This document shows positions 17,786 to 26,091 of a stretch of 64,000 bases of DNA, in pieces. A model generated the notes under the pieces. That model had not been told where the DNA came from. It saw only the letters and a list, made by a program, of their open reading frames with translations, and made no database searches. Numbering within the stretch: position 1 is the first letter of the stretch; each line of letters begins with the position of its first letter. The position numbers and the translations under genes are program-made. This DNA comes from an uncultured Sphingopyxis sp. (GTDB lineage: Bacteria; Pseudomonadota; Alphaproteobacteria; Sphingomonadales; Sphingomonadaceae): contig CAKZIN010000033.1 in assembly GCA_936933955.1 (NCBI GenBank), positions 1 to 64,000 on the forward strand, read 5' to 3'.

Positions 17786-18337
17786 ATGGCCGACGAGCAC
17801 GCCGACACCCCCGTCACCACGCAGGGCGGGCAGCCCAACGGGCTCGACAACGGCCCGGCGATCGGCCTCATCTCGCAATATGTGAAGGACTTCTCGTTCG
17901 AGAATCCGAACTCGCCGCAGGTCTACCAGTGGACCAGCCAGCCCAATGTCGACGTTCAGTTCGGCATCAGCGCCAACGGTGTCGCCGACGGCGTGCATGA
18001 ATCGGTGATCAAGATCGACATCAGCGCCACTCACCCGGAGGGGCCGAGCTTTGTGATCGACCTGTCGTACGCGGGGCTGTTTGGCGTACGCAACGTGCCT
18101 GACGATCAGGTTCACGCCTTCATGCTCGCCGAAGCGCCGCGGATCCTGTTCCCCTTCGCTCGCCGCCTGGTCGCCGACGCGGTGCGCGACGGCGGTTTTG
18201 CGCCGCTGCTGCTCGACCCGATCGACTTCCACGGGCTCTACCTCCAGCAGCAGCAGCAGATGGCGGCGGCGCAGGGCGGTGGCGAGAATGGTGGCGGCGA
18301 CGATTTTGTCGACACCCAGACGTTCGGCAACGCCTGA
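17786..18337 (+). CDS. secB: Protein-export chaperone SecB
   Basis: SecB is the tetrameric cytosolic chaperone that keeps preproteins unfolded and hands them to SecA. The 183-residue product is slightly longer than the enterobacterial one. It shows the SecB core, with ISQYVKDFSFENPNSP, then the long beta strands of VDVQFGISANG, then APRILFPFARRLVADAVRDGGFAPLLLDPIDF. The tail is Gln/Gly-rich and acidic (QQQQQMAAAQGGGENGGGDDF), consistent with a flexible SecA-contacting end. The start is the ATG at 17786; upstream frame extension has no homology. It is divergent from timA and followed by murJ. Confidence 0.95.
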   Translation: MADEHADTPVTTQGGQPNGLDNGPAIGLISQYVKDFSFENPNSPQVYQWTSQPNVDVQFGISANGVADGVHESVIKIDISATHPEGPSFVIDLSYAGLFGVRNVPDDQVHAFMLAEAPRILFPFARRLVADAVRDGGFAPLLLDPIDFHGLYLQQQQQMAAAQGGGENGGGDDFVDTQTFGNA

Positions 18338-18396
18338 TCTCACGCTAGCGCGCGGCGGCAGCGTCGCCGCGCGCGTGCCGACCTGATCGCCCGACC

Positions 18397-19980
18397 ATGT
18401 CACTCGTCCGCAAGCTGGGTTCGGTCGGCGGACTGACGCTCGTCAGCCGCGTGCTGGCGCTGGTGCGCGATTCGCTGCAGGCGAGCTACGTCGGCGCGGG
18501 CTTCGCCTCCGACGCATTCCTCGTCGCCTTCCGCCTGCCCAACATGTTCCGCGCGTTGTTCGCGGAGGGCGCCTTCGCCGCCGCATTCGTGCCGCAGTTC
18601 AACCGCAAGGTGGCCGAGGGCGGAGGGCTCGCCGCGGGAATCGACTTCGCAAGCCGCGCGCTGGCGGTGCTGCTCCCCGTGCTGGTGCTGATGACCGTCG
18701 CCATGATGGTCGCCGCCTGGCCGCTCACCTACGCGCTGTCGGGCGGGTTCAACGACCCGACGCAAGAGCAATTCGCGTACGCGGTAATGCTGTCGCGGAT
18801 CACCATCCCCTATCTGCTGATGATCAGCCTGGTGTCGCTGCTCGGCGGCATTCTCAATTCGCTCGACCGGTTCTGGGCCAATGCAGCGGCGCCGGTGCTG
18901 CTCAACGTGGCGATGATCGCGGGCTTCCTGCTATTTCGTGGGGAGACGCCCTACCAGACCGCGACGGTGCAGGCGCTGTCGGTGACCGTTGGGGGCGCGC
19001 TGCAATTGCTGTTCATGATCTGGGCGACGCACCGCGCGCGAGCATCGCTGCGCCTGAGGAAGCCGGCCTTCGATGGCGAGATGCGCGAGCTGCTGCGCAA
19101 GATCATCCCGGTCGCGGCGGGGGCGGGGGTCAATCAGGTCAACCTCCTCATTTCCACCGCGCTCGCGGGCAACCTGCTGGCACAGGGGTCGATCAGCTAC
19201 ATCTACTACGCCGACCGGCTGAACCAGCTGCCGCTGGGGCTGATCGGCATCGCGCTGGGCACGATCCTTCTCCCCACCCTCTCACGGCTGTTGTCGAACG
19301 GTGACGAGGCGGGGGCGATGCACACGCAGAACCGAGGGGTGGAGCTGGCGTTGCTACTCACCCTCCCCGCCACCGTCGCCTTCCTCACTATCCCGCAGCA
19401 GATCGTGCGCGGGCTGTTCCAGCATGGCGAGTTCAGCGCGGCCGATACGCAAAGCGCGGCGATGGTGCTCGCCGCCTTCTCCGTCGGGCTGCCCGCCTAC
19501 ATCCTCGTCAAGCTGTTCACCCCGGGCTATTATGCGCGGCACGACACCGCGACCCCGGTCAAGTTCGCGAGCTGGTCGGTGCTGGTCAACATCGCCGCCA
19601 ACCTCGCCCTCATCCCGACCATCGGCGTGCTGGGGCCGCCGCTGGCGACCGCGCTGGCGAGTCTCCTCAACCTCGCGCTGCTCTATCGCGGGCTTCGGCA
19701 ACGCGGGCATTTCGCGGTCGACGCCGCGCTCGCTCGTCGTCTCCCGCGGCTGGCGCTCGCCGCGCTGGCGATGGGCGCGCTCCTCTGGGCGATCGGCGGG
19801 CGGTTCGACGCCTGGCTGACCGGCACGCTGATCGAGCGCGCGCTGGCGCTCGGCGCGCTGGTCGGCGGGGGCATTGCCATCTATGCGCTTGCCGCGCTCG
19901 CGTTCGGAGCGGTGCGCATCGACGAGCTCAAAGCCATCCGCCGCCGCGCGCCCGCCGCCCCCGCACCACCACAGGAATGA
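18397..19980 (+). CDS. murJ: Lipid II flippase MurJ
   Basis: MurJ flips the lipid-linked peptidoglycan precursor across the inner membrane. The 527-residue polytopic protein has the MOP-superfamily layout with about 14 hydrophobic helices. Recognisable segments are LTLVSRVLALVRDSL, FRLPNMFRALFAEGAFAAAF with the family-conserved Arg residues, and SYIYYADRLNQLPLGLIGIALGT in the second half. The start is the ATG at 18397. The stop overlaps the trpS ATG by 4 bp, so the two are translationally coupled. The pairing of murJ with trpS is common in this group. Confidence 0.95.
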   Translation: MSLVRKLGSVGGLTLVSRVLALVRDSLQASYVGAGFASDAFLVAFRLPNMFRALFAEGAFAAAFVPQFNRKVAEGGGLAAGIDFASRALAVLLPVLVLMTVAMMVAAWPLTYALSGGFNDPTQEQFAYAVMLSRITIPYLLMISLVSLLGGILNSLDRFWANAAAPVLLNVAMIAGFLLFRGETPYQTATVQALSVTVGGALQLLFMIWATHRARASLRLRKPAFDGEMRELLRKIIPVAAGAGVNQVNLLISTALAGNLLAQGSISYIYYADRLNQLPLGLIGIALGTILLPTLSRLLSNGDEAGAMHTQNRGVELALLLTLPATVAFLTIPQQIVRGLFQHGEFSAADTQSAAMVLAAFSVGLPAYILVKLFTPGYYARHDTATPVKFASWSVLVNIAANLALIPTIGVLGPPLATALASLLNLALLYRGLRQRGHFAVDAALARRLPRLALAALAMGALLWAIGGRFDAWLTGTLIERALALGALVGGGIAIYALAALAFGAVRIDELKAIRRRAPAAPAPPQE

Positions 19981-20987
19981 CCATGCGCATCCTTTCGGGC
20001 ATCCAGCCCACCGGCCAGCTCCACCTCGGCAACTATCTGGGCGCGATCCGCAACTGGGTGGTGATGCAGGATGCGCATCCGGGGGAGTGCCTGTTCTTCC
20101 TCGCCGACCTCCACGCGATCACCGTGCGGATGGACCCGGCGAAGCTGCGCGAAGGCGTGCGCGACATGGCTGCGGCGCTGATCGCGAGCGGCATCGATCC
20201 TGCGCGTTCGATCCTGTTCAATCAGACTCGCGTGCCCGAGCACAGCGAGCTCGCCTGGCTGCTGATGTGCACCGCGCGTATCGGTTGGCTCAACCGGATG
20301 ACGCAGTTCAAGGAAAAGTCGGGAAAGGACCGCGAAGGCGCCTCGATCGGGCTGTTCTCCTATCCGGTGCTGCAGGCAGCCGACGTGCTGCTTTACCAGA
20401 CGACGCACGTGCCCGCGGGGGAGGATCAGAAACAGCACCTCGAACTCGCCCGCGACATCGCGACGAAGTTCAACCTCGACAGCGGCACCGAGACCTTCGT
20501 TCTGCCCGAGCCGATGATCCCCCCGACCGGCGCGCGGGTCATGTCGCTGCGCGACGGCAGCGCCAAAATGTCGAAGTCTGATTCCTCCGACATGAGCCGC
20601 ATCAACCTCTCCGACAGCGACGAGTCGATCGCGCAGAAATTCCGCAAGGCGCGCACCGACGCCGAGCCACTGCCGGGCGAGTTCGCCGGCCTTGCCGAGC
20701 GGGCGGAGGCGCGCAACCTCGTCTCCATCTACGCCGCGCTGGCGGGGGAGAGCGGCGATGCGGTGTGCGCACGCTTTGCGGGGCAGGGTTTCGGTGCGTT
20801 CAAGCCCGCGCTCGCCGACCTCGCGGTGAGCGTCATCGGCCCGATCCGCGACCGCTACGTGGCGTTGCGGGAGGATGCGGCGGCGATCGACACGCTGCTC
20901 GAACGCGGCTCCGCCGCTGCGCGCGAGATCGCCAAACCAACGCTCGCCGCCGCGCACGAGGCACTGGGGCTGTTCGGGCGCGGGTGA
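19977..20987 (+). CDS. trpS: Tryptophanyl-tRNA synthetase TrpS
   Basis: This class I aminoacyl-tRNA synthetase charges tRNA-Trp. In the 336-residue protein the HIGH-type motif is PTGQLHLGN at residues 11-19 and the KMSKS loop is AKMSKSD near residue 199, with the spacing expected for bacterial TrpRS. The first ATG overlaps the murJ stop (ATGA), and a second in-frame ATG lies two codons later. The copy is full length with no visible resistance-type substitution that I could judge. A REP element follows directly. Confidence 0.96.
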   Translation: MTMRILSGIQPTGQLHLGNYLGAIRNWVVMQDAHPGECLFFLADLHAITVRMDPAKLREGVRDMAAALIASGIDPARSILFNQTRVPEHSELAWLLMCTARIGWLNRMTQFKEKSGKDREGASIGLFSYPVLQAADVLLYQTTHVPAGEDQKQHLELARDIATKFNLDSGTETFVLPEPMIPPTGARVMSLRDGSAKMSKSDSSDMSRINLSDSDESIAQKFRKARTDAEPLPGEFAGLAERAEARNLVSIYAALAGESGDAVCARFAGQGFGAFKPALADLAVSVIGPIRDRYVALREDAAAIDTLLERGSAAAREIAKPTLAAAHEALGLFGRG

Positions 20988-20995
20988 GAGTTGCC

Positions 20996-21074
20996 GTGCT
21001 CCTGCGAACGCAGGAGCCCAGGGCAGTCGAGCGCGGCGCCAAGTCGCCCTAGGCTCCTGCTTTCGCAGGAGCAC
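20996..21074. repeat. REP-like palindromic element, copy 4
   Basis: A 79-bp copy, GTGCTCCTGCGAACGCAGGA to TCCTGCTTTCGCAGGAGCAC, 8 bp past the trpS stop. One base differs in the left stem (AAAGC to AACGC), and it is compensated within that small hairpin. It may end the murJ-trpS transcript. Confidence 0.86.
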
Positions 21075-21274
21075 CGCGCTTGCGGGGAACCCCAGCCTGC
21101 CGCCGCTCTGGCAGTCGCTGGGGCCCAACCTTTCGTTCCGTTCCTTCCCTCACACACCATTCAACCGCCATTCACCGCAGTTACGGCACGTTTCGTGCAA
21201 GCCACGCGTTGTGGCTGCGTGACGAATCATGCGCTGGGTGGGGGGCTCCACGCGCGCATCGAGGGGTTGAAGTG

Positions 21275-21979
21275 ATGACGATCCGTACCCGTATCCAGTC
21301 GGCGGGGAAGTCCGCCAAGATCGTTGCCGGCGCGCTCGCGCTTGGCGCCCTGACGGCCTGCGCGACGCCCGGCTTCAATGCCGACGTATCGCGTTTCTCG
21401 CGGCTGCCGGTGCCGCAGGGGCAGACCTTTACCGTCGTGCCGCGCGACAATGCGATGGCCAACAGCCTCGAGTTCCAGAGCTACGCCGGGCTCGTCGCTC
21501 AGGCGATGGAGCGGCAGGGCTTCCGCGCCATCGCTCCGGGCGCGACTCCGGACATGATCGTGAAGATCGCTTACGGCGTCGATCAGGGCCGCGAGCGCGT
21601 CGTGAACGACAGCTGGTCCGACCCCTTCTGGGGACCCGGCTGGGGCTACAACAGCTTCTACAGCCGCCCCTACATCGTGCGCACGCCGTACGGTTATCAG
21701 TATGTCCGCGGCTTCTATGACCCGTTCCTCTACGGGCCGTCGTTCGGCGATTACGGCCGGGTGCACAGCTACACCGTCTACACCAGCGGGCTCGACATGG
21801 CGATCGAGCGCCCGGGTGGCGAGCGGCTGTTCGAAGGGTCGGCCGAAGCCGTCTCGCGCACCAACGACCTGACCCGCCTCGTGCCGAACCTGGTGCAGGC
21901 GATGTTCACGGGCTTTCCGGGCAATTCGGGCGAGCGCGTGCGCATCACTGTGGCGCCGGACACCGTCACGCGTCGCTGA
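21275..21979 (+). CDS. DUF4136-type lipoprotein
   Basis: A 234-residue predicted lipoprotein: signal peptide with lipobox L-T-A-C (Cys29), then a domain of the DUF4136 kind. It opens with an SRLPVPQGQTFTVV strand, shows a LVAQAMERQGF helix and the ATPDMIVKIAYG strand, and ends in a NLVQAMFTGFPGNSG segment. A Gly/Tyr/Pro-rich central stretch (residues about 112-165) with repeated aromatic residues is typical of the family. The function is unknown; many members are envelope proteins. The start is the ATG at 21275, three bases after a possible GTG. A strong terminator follows. Confidence 0.82.
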   Translation: MTIRTRIQSAGKSAKIVAGALALGALTACATPGFNADVSRFSRLPVPQGQTFTVVPRDNAMANSLEFQSYAGLVAQAMERQGFRAIAPGATPDMIVKIAYGVDQGRERVVNDSWSDPFWGPGWGYNSFYSRPYIVRTPYGYQYVRGFYDPFLYGPSFGDYGRVHSYTVYTSGLDMAIERPGGERLFEGSAEAVSRTNDLTRLVPNLVQAMFTGFPGNSGERVRITVAPDTVTRR

Positions 21980-22001
21980 TCTTCAGCGGGCAGCTTTAGA
22001 A

Positions 22002-22036
22002 AAGGGCGCGGAGGCTGATGCTTCCGCGCCCTTCTT
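22002..22036 (+). terminator. Rho-independent terminator after DUF4136 gene
   Basis: An 11-bp perfect stem (AAGGGCGCGGA at 22002-22012 with TCCGCGCCCTT at 22023-22033) with a 10-nt loop, followed by CTT. It sits 22 bp past the stop, between convergent transcription units, and its A-rich left side lets it also serve dnaA transcripts from the other strand. Confidence 0.75.
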
Positions 22037-22071
22037 CGCATTAGCGGCCGCGGTGGACTGAGACCCCAGCC

Positions 22072-23454
22072 CTACCCCACGAGCCCCGCGCGGATGCGGC
22101 GGATGTCGGCGTCGAGGTCGCAGTCGCCCGCGCGCAGCGTTTCGATGGTGCGGATGGCGTGGATCACGGTCGAATGATCGCGCCCGCCAAAGCGCCGCCC
22201 GATCTCCGGGAAGCTGCGCGGCGTGAGCTCCTTGGCGAGGTACATCGCCACCTGCCGCGGGCGGGCGACGGCGCGGGTGCGCCGCTGCGACGCCATCTCC
22301 GCGCGGTCCAGGCGATAGTGCGCGCAGACCGCCTTCTGAATCTCCTCGATGCTCACGCGCCGAGCGGCATGCCGCGCCTGATCCTCCAGCCGCGCGCGCG
22401 CGAAGTCGAGCGTCACCGCCTCCCCGGTCAGCGTCGCATAGGCGATGAGCTTGTTGAGCGCGCCTTCGAGCTCGCGCACGTTGCGGGGGAAGGTGGCGGC
22501 GAGCCAGCCGAGCACGTCCTCGCTCACGCCCGCGCCGCGCTCGGCATTCATCGCGGCGAGGATGGCGAGGCGCAGTCCCTCATCGGGCGCGTCGATGTCG
22601 GCGACGAGGCCCCCGCCCAGCCGCGACGCGAGCCGCGCGTCGATCCCGTCGAGAAGGTGCGGCGCGCGGTCGGCGGCGAACACCAGCCGCCCGCCGCCGC
22701 CGGTCACTTCGTCGATGGTGTGGAGCAGCTCCGCCTGCGTCGACTGCTTGCCGATAACGAACTGCAGATCGTCGATCAGCAGCAGGTCGGTCGCGCGCAG
22801 CCGCGCCTTGAAATCGAGCGTGTCGCCGCTGCGCATCGCGGCGATGAACTCGACCATGAACTTCTCCGCCGACAGCATCGTCACCCGCGCCGCGGGATCG
22901 CGCTCGATGGTGGCAGCGGCGATGGCGTGGAAGAGGTGCGTCTTGCCCTGCCCCGTGTCGCCACGCAGGTACAGCGGCGCGAACGCGGGGGCTTCGGGCG
23001 CGGCCATTCGGCGTGCGGCGTTGGCGGCGAGGATGTTGCTGCGCCCGGTGACGAAGCGCGCAAAGGTGAGCCGTGCATCGACCTGCACCGGGGCGCGTTG
23101 CGGCGCGCTCTGCGTGATCGTGTCGATGAGGATGCTGGTCGCGCCCTCGCGGACTGCGGCCGACACCGCGACCTCTCGCACGTCGCCGCGCAGCTGCCGC
23201 CACGCGAGCAGCAGGCGGTCGAGAAAACGCGCTTCGATCTGCTGTGCGGTGAAGACCGACGGCGCGCTCAGGTGGAGGACACCGTCGGCACCAAGGCTGC
23301 CGAGCTTCACATGTTTAAGCCAATGGTCGAACGTGCGGGCGCCGAGGTCCTGACGCAGCCCCGCCGCGACCCGGTCCCACTGGACGCTGAGCGCGGCACG
23401 GTCGGCGCTGGCGATCGCATCCGCGTCGCCCGACAGGCGCAGGTCGTTGATCAT
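22072..23454 (-). CDS. dnaA: Chromosomal replication initiator DnaA
   Basis: DnaA binds oriC and melts DNA to start replication. The order of domains is normal: domain I near the N-terminus, an AAA+ core, and domain IV with the DnaA-box-binding signature GGRDHSTVIHA near the C-terminus. The Walker B LLLIDDLQF (Asp228-Asp229) and the sensor region are typical. The Walker A reads GDTGQGKTH (165-173) where relatives have GGxGLGKTH: the invariant Gly-Lys-Thr is kept but the flanking residues are unusual. I chose the ATG at 23454; GTG codons at 23466 and 23481 are alternatives, the latter adding nine residues. The gene lies downstream of mutM and rpsT on the same strand. Confidence 0.94.
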   Translation of the reverse strand: MINDLRLSGDADAIASADRAALSVQWDRVAAGLRQDLGARTFDHWLKHVKLGSLGADGVLHLSAPSVFTAQQIEARFLDRLLLAWRQLRGDVREVAVSAAVREGATSILIDTITQSAPQRAPVQVDARLTFARFVTGRSNILAANAARRMAAPEAPAFAPLYLRGDTGQGKTHLFHAIAAATIERDPAARVTMLSAEKFMVEFIAAMRSGDTLDFKARLRATDLLLIDDLQFVIGKQSTQAELLHTIDEVTGGGGRLVFAADRAPHLLDGIDARLASRLGGGLVADIDAPDEGLRLAILAAMNAERGAGVSEDVLGWLAATFPRNVRELEGALNKLIAYATLTGEAVTLDFARARLEDQARHAARRVSIEEIQKAVCAHYRLDRAEMASQRRTRAVARPRQVAMYLAKELTPRSFPEIGRRFGGRDHSTVIHAIRTIETLRAGDCDLDADIRRIRAGLVG

Positions 23455-24026
23455 CGCCTCGTCCACGTCCTCCCCGCCCACCTGCGTCCCCCGCGGGTGC
23501 CCCTATTCGTTGGCCGCAAGTATCCCCGCGCAGGTAGCCGCGACGGGCACCTGCGGTTTGGGTCCGCGGCGATGTTTGTGGCGCCGACTCCGTCCTCGGG
23601 AGGCGTCGGTGCGGGGGCATGTGTAGGGAGCAAAATCGGGAGCGAGCAAGCGCCGGGCCCGTAAAAAAACTGAAATAAAGGCGTTGACGAGGATTCCCTA
23701 GAGCTTGCCGCGATCTATCTTCAAGTCTTTGATACGCCGATGATTTCACAAATCCTTACCGCGATCCAAACCCACGAATCGCGCGGCTAGGGGGGATTCG
23801 GACAGTCCGGCGCCCACTACCCTCGCACTGTTTCACGACGGTGCATCGCAGACCAAAATGAGAACCCGCGCAGGCCGCATCTTCGAACGTCGGTGTTGGC
23901 GCTGGCGGCGCTGCGAATCATCTGTGACCCGCTCCAACGCGAACCGCCGGCGCACCTTGACGGTGGCCGGCGGCAGAAGCCCCAACGGGCTCATCGATGC
24001 ATCGGACCGACGCGCGGCCCCGCGTG
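23455..24026. other. dnaA upstream region with clustered GANTC sites
   Basis: About 570 bp between rpsT and dnaA, locally AT-richer around 23660-23770. Five GANTC sequences, the target of the alphaproteobacterial CcrM methylase, lie at 23586, 23693, 23776, 23795 and 23915. I found no convincing TTATCCACA-type DnaA box, so this is more likely the dnaA control region than a proven origin. No gene is supported here. Confidence 0.5.
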
Positions 24027-24290
24027 TCAGGCGAGCGTGCTCAGCGCCTTGGTCAGGCGCGAGAACTTCCGCGCCGCCGTGTTCTTGTGGACGACGCCTT
24101 TCGCGACGCCCCGCGCGAGTTCGGGCTGGACCTGCGACAGCGCGGTGGTCGCCGCTTCGCGATCGCCCGCCGCCAGCGCCGTCTCAACCTTCTTCACCAT
24201 CGTACGGATGCGCGAGACGCGCGTCTTGTTGACGACGGTGCGGCGCTCATTGCGACGGATGCGCTTGCGCGCCTGGGGCGTATTGGCCAT
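24027..24290 (-). CDS. rpsT: 30S ribosomal protein S20
   Basis: An 87-residue basic protein that binds 16S rRNA in the small subunit. It opens with [17 protein letters not shown] and has the helical, Lys/Arg/Ala-rich composition of bS20, with the conserved [11 protein letters not shown] and [15 protein letters not shown] segments. It sits between mutM and dnaA on the minus strand, the usual place beside dnaA in alphaproteobacteria. The start is the ATG at 24290, preceded by a purine-rich sequence. Confidence 0.96.
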   Translation of the reverse strand: MANTPQARKRIRRNERRTVVNKTRVSRIRTMVKKVETALAAGDREAATTALSQVQPELARGVAKGVVHKNTAARKFSRLTKALSTLA

Positions 24291-24430
24291 CGATTCCTCA
24301 AGAAAACTGCGAAACTGTCAGCGAAGCGGGCATGGGCATGGCATCCCATGACGGGATCGCCCTCGGCTCGCGAAGCCGCGCCCCTAGCGTCGTGGGCGCA
24401 AAAGGTCAACGCAAAGCGGCGCCGGGCGCG

Positions 24431-25255
24431 CTATTTCTGGCAGCGCGGGCACCAGAAGGTCGAGCGCCCGCCCTGCACGAAGCGTGCGACAATGCCCGCG
24501 CATTCGGGGCAAGCCTCCCCCTCGCGCCCATAGACCCGCCACTCGTGCGCAAAATAGCCGAGCTCTCCGTCGGGCTGGCGGTAGTCGCGGATGGTCGAGC
24601 CGCCAACCGCGATCGCGCGCGTCAGCACCGCCTTCACCGCCTCGGCGAGTCGGTCGAGCCGCGCCCGTGCGAGTCGGCCGCCCGCGCGCTTGGGGGAAAT
24701 GCGCGCGAGGTGGAGCGCCTCACACACGTAGATATTGCCCAGCCCGGCGACGATGCGCTGGTCGAGCAACAGCAGCTTTATCGCTGCGGTCCGCCCCACG
24801 AGCGCGCGCAGCAGGTGCGCGCCGTCGAAGGCGTCGGACAGCGGTTCGGGCCCCAGCAGCGCGAACGGCGCGAAGCCCTCCTCCGGCGCCCCTTCGACGA
24901 GGTCGACCGAGCCGAAGCGGCGCGGGTCGTTGAGCGCTACGCGCGTACCCTCCCCCATCGTCAGGACGAGGTGGTCGTGCTTGTCGAGCTCCTCTTCATC
25001 GCCGAGGCCCGTTCGCCAACGCCCCGACATGCCGAGGTGAAAGATCAGGCTCGCATCGCGGTCGGTGGCGATGATGCCGTATTTCGCGCGGCGGGTGATC
25101 GCCGTGACACGCGCGCCGGTGAGCCTCTGGGCGAGGCCTTCGGGAAAGTTGCGCCTGAGGTCGGCGCGGCGCACCTCGATCCGAGCGATGCGCTGACCCT
25201 CGAGCAAGGGACGCAAGCCCCGGACGGTGGTTTCGACTTCGGGAAGTTCGGGCAC
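24431..25255 (-). CDS. mutM: Formamidopyrimidine-DNA glycosylase
   Basis: This bifunctional base-excision repair enzyme removes 8-oxoguanine and nicks the abasic site. The 274-residue protein has the catalytic N-terminus PELPEVE (Pro after Met removal is the nucleophile, then Glu), the Lys of ITRRAKYG, the helix-two-turn-helix GLGNIYVCEALHLARISP and the C-terminal zinc finger C-x2-C...C-x2-C (CPECAG and CPRCQ). Nothing is missing. It is divergent from ubiE, about 80 bp apart, and upstream of rpsT. Confidence 0.96.
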   Translation of the reverse strand: MPELPEVETTVRGLRPLLEGQRIARIEVRRADLRRNFPEGLAQRLTGARVTAITRRAKYGIIATDRDASLIFHLGMSGRWRTGLGDEEELDKHDHLVLTMGEGTRVALNDPRRFGSVDLVEGAPEEGFAPFALLGPEPLSDAFDGAHLLRALVGRTAAIKLLLLDQRIVAGLGNIYVCEALHLARISPKRAGGRLARARLDRLAEAVKAVLTRAIAVGGSTIRDYRQPDGELGYFAHEWRVYGREGEACPECAGIVARFVQGGRSTFWCPRCQK

Positions 25256-25334
25256 GCGCGTTGCCTAGCACGTCCGAGCGACGCGCCAATATCGGCGCTC
25301 GACCGCCCCGCCGCGCGCCGCTATCGCGGGCGTC

Positions 25335-26069
25335 ATGTCTGAAACGGTATCCTTCGGCCACGAACAGGTGGCGCCCGAGGAAAAGACGCGCCGGGTCGGC
25401 GGCGTCTTTTCCCGCGTCGCCAAGCGCTACGACATCATGAACGATGCAATGTCTGGAGGTATGCACCGGCTGTGGAAGGACCGCTTCGTCGCGCAGGTCA
25501 ATCCGCGCGCGGGCGAGCGCATCCTCGACGTTGCGGGTGGCACCGGCGACATCGCCTTTCGCATGGCGGCACGCGGCGCGGACGTCACCGTCAGCGACAT
25601 CAACCCTGACATGCTCGCCGTCGGCATGGAGCGCGCGGGCAAGCGCGGCATCTCCGGCCTCGTCTGGCAGGAGGCCAATGCCGAGGAGCTGCCGTTCGGC
25701 GACGACAGCTTCGATGCCTACACCATCGCCTTTGGCATCCGGAACGTGACGCACATCGACCGCGCCCTTGCAGAAGCGCGGCGCGTGCTGAAGCCGGGCG
25801 GACGCTTCTTCTGCCTCGAATTTTCAACCAGCGAGTGGCCGGGCTTCAAGGAAAGCTACGACCTTTATGCGCGCAACGTCGTGCCGCGCATCGGTCAGGC
25901 GATCGCGCAGGATCGCGACAGCTACCAATATCTCGTCGAATCGATCGAACGCTTCCCGACGATGGAGGCGTTTCGCGGCATGATCGACGCCGCGGGCTTC
26001 GTGCGCACGCGGGTGACGCCGATCCTCGGCGGGCTGGTCGCAATCCACTCTGGCTGGACGCTCGACTGA
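25335..26069 (+). CDS. ubiE: Ubiquinone/menaquinone C-methyltransferase UbiE
   Basis: UbiE methylates the quinone ring at C5 (2-polyprenyl-6-methoxy-1,4-benzoquinol) using SAM. The 244-residue protein contains the family signatures YDIMNDAMSGGMHRLWK, the SAM motif LDVAGGTGDIAFR and the ITIAFGIRNV-like segment AYTIAFGIRNVTHIDRAL. The ATG at 25335 fits the conserved N-terminus. It is followed after 22 bp by ubiB, giving the common ubiE-ubiB order, which in turn precedes coaBC and dut. Confidence 0.96.
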   Translation: MSETVSFGHEQVAPEEKTRRVGGVFSRVAKRYDIMNDAMSGGMHRLWKDRFVAQVNPRAGERILDVAGGTGDIAFRMAARGADVTVSDINPDMLAVGMERAGKRGISGLVWQEANAEELPFGDDSFDAYTIAFGIRNVTHIDRALAEARRVLKPGGRFFCLEFSTSEWPGFKESYDLYARNVVPRIGQAIAQDRDSYQYLVESIERFPTMEAFRGMIDAAGFVRTRVTPILGGLVAIHSGWTLD

Positions 26070-26091
26070 TGCGCATGGGAGCCGCGCGGGC

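Noticed and set aside
23455..24026. Chromosome origin next to dnaA
   Set aside because: No convincing DnaA boxes or AT-rich unwinding element could be found by eye; in many alphaproteobacteria oriC lies away from dnaA.
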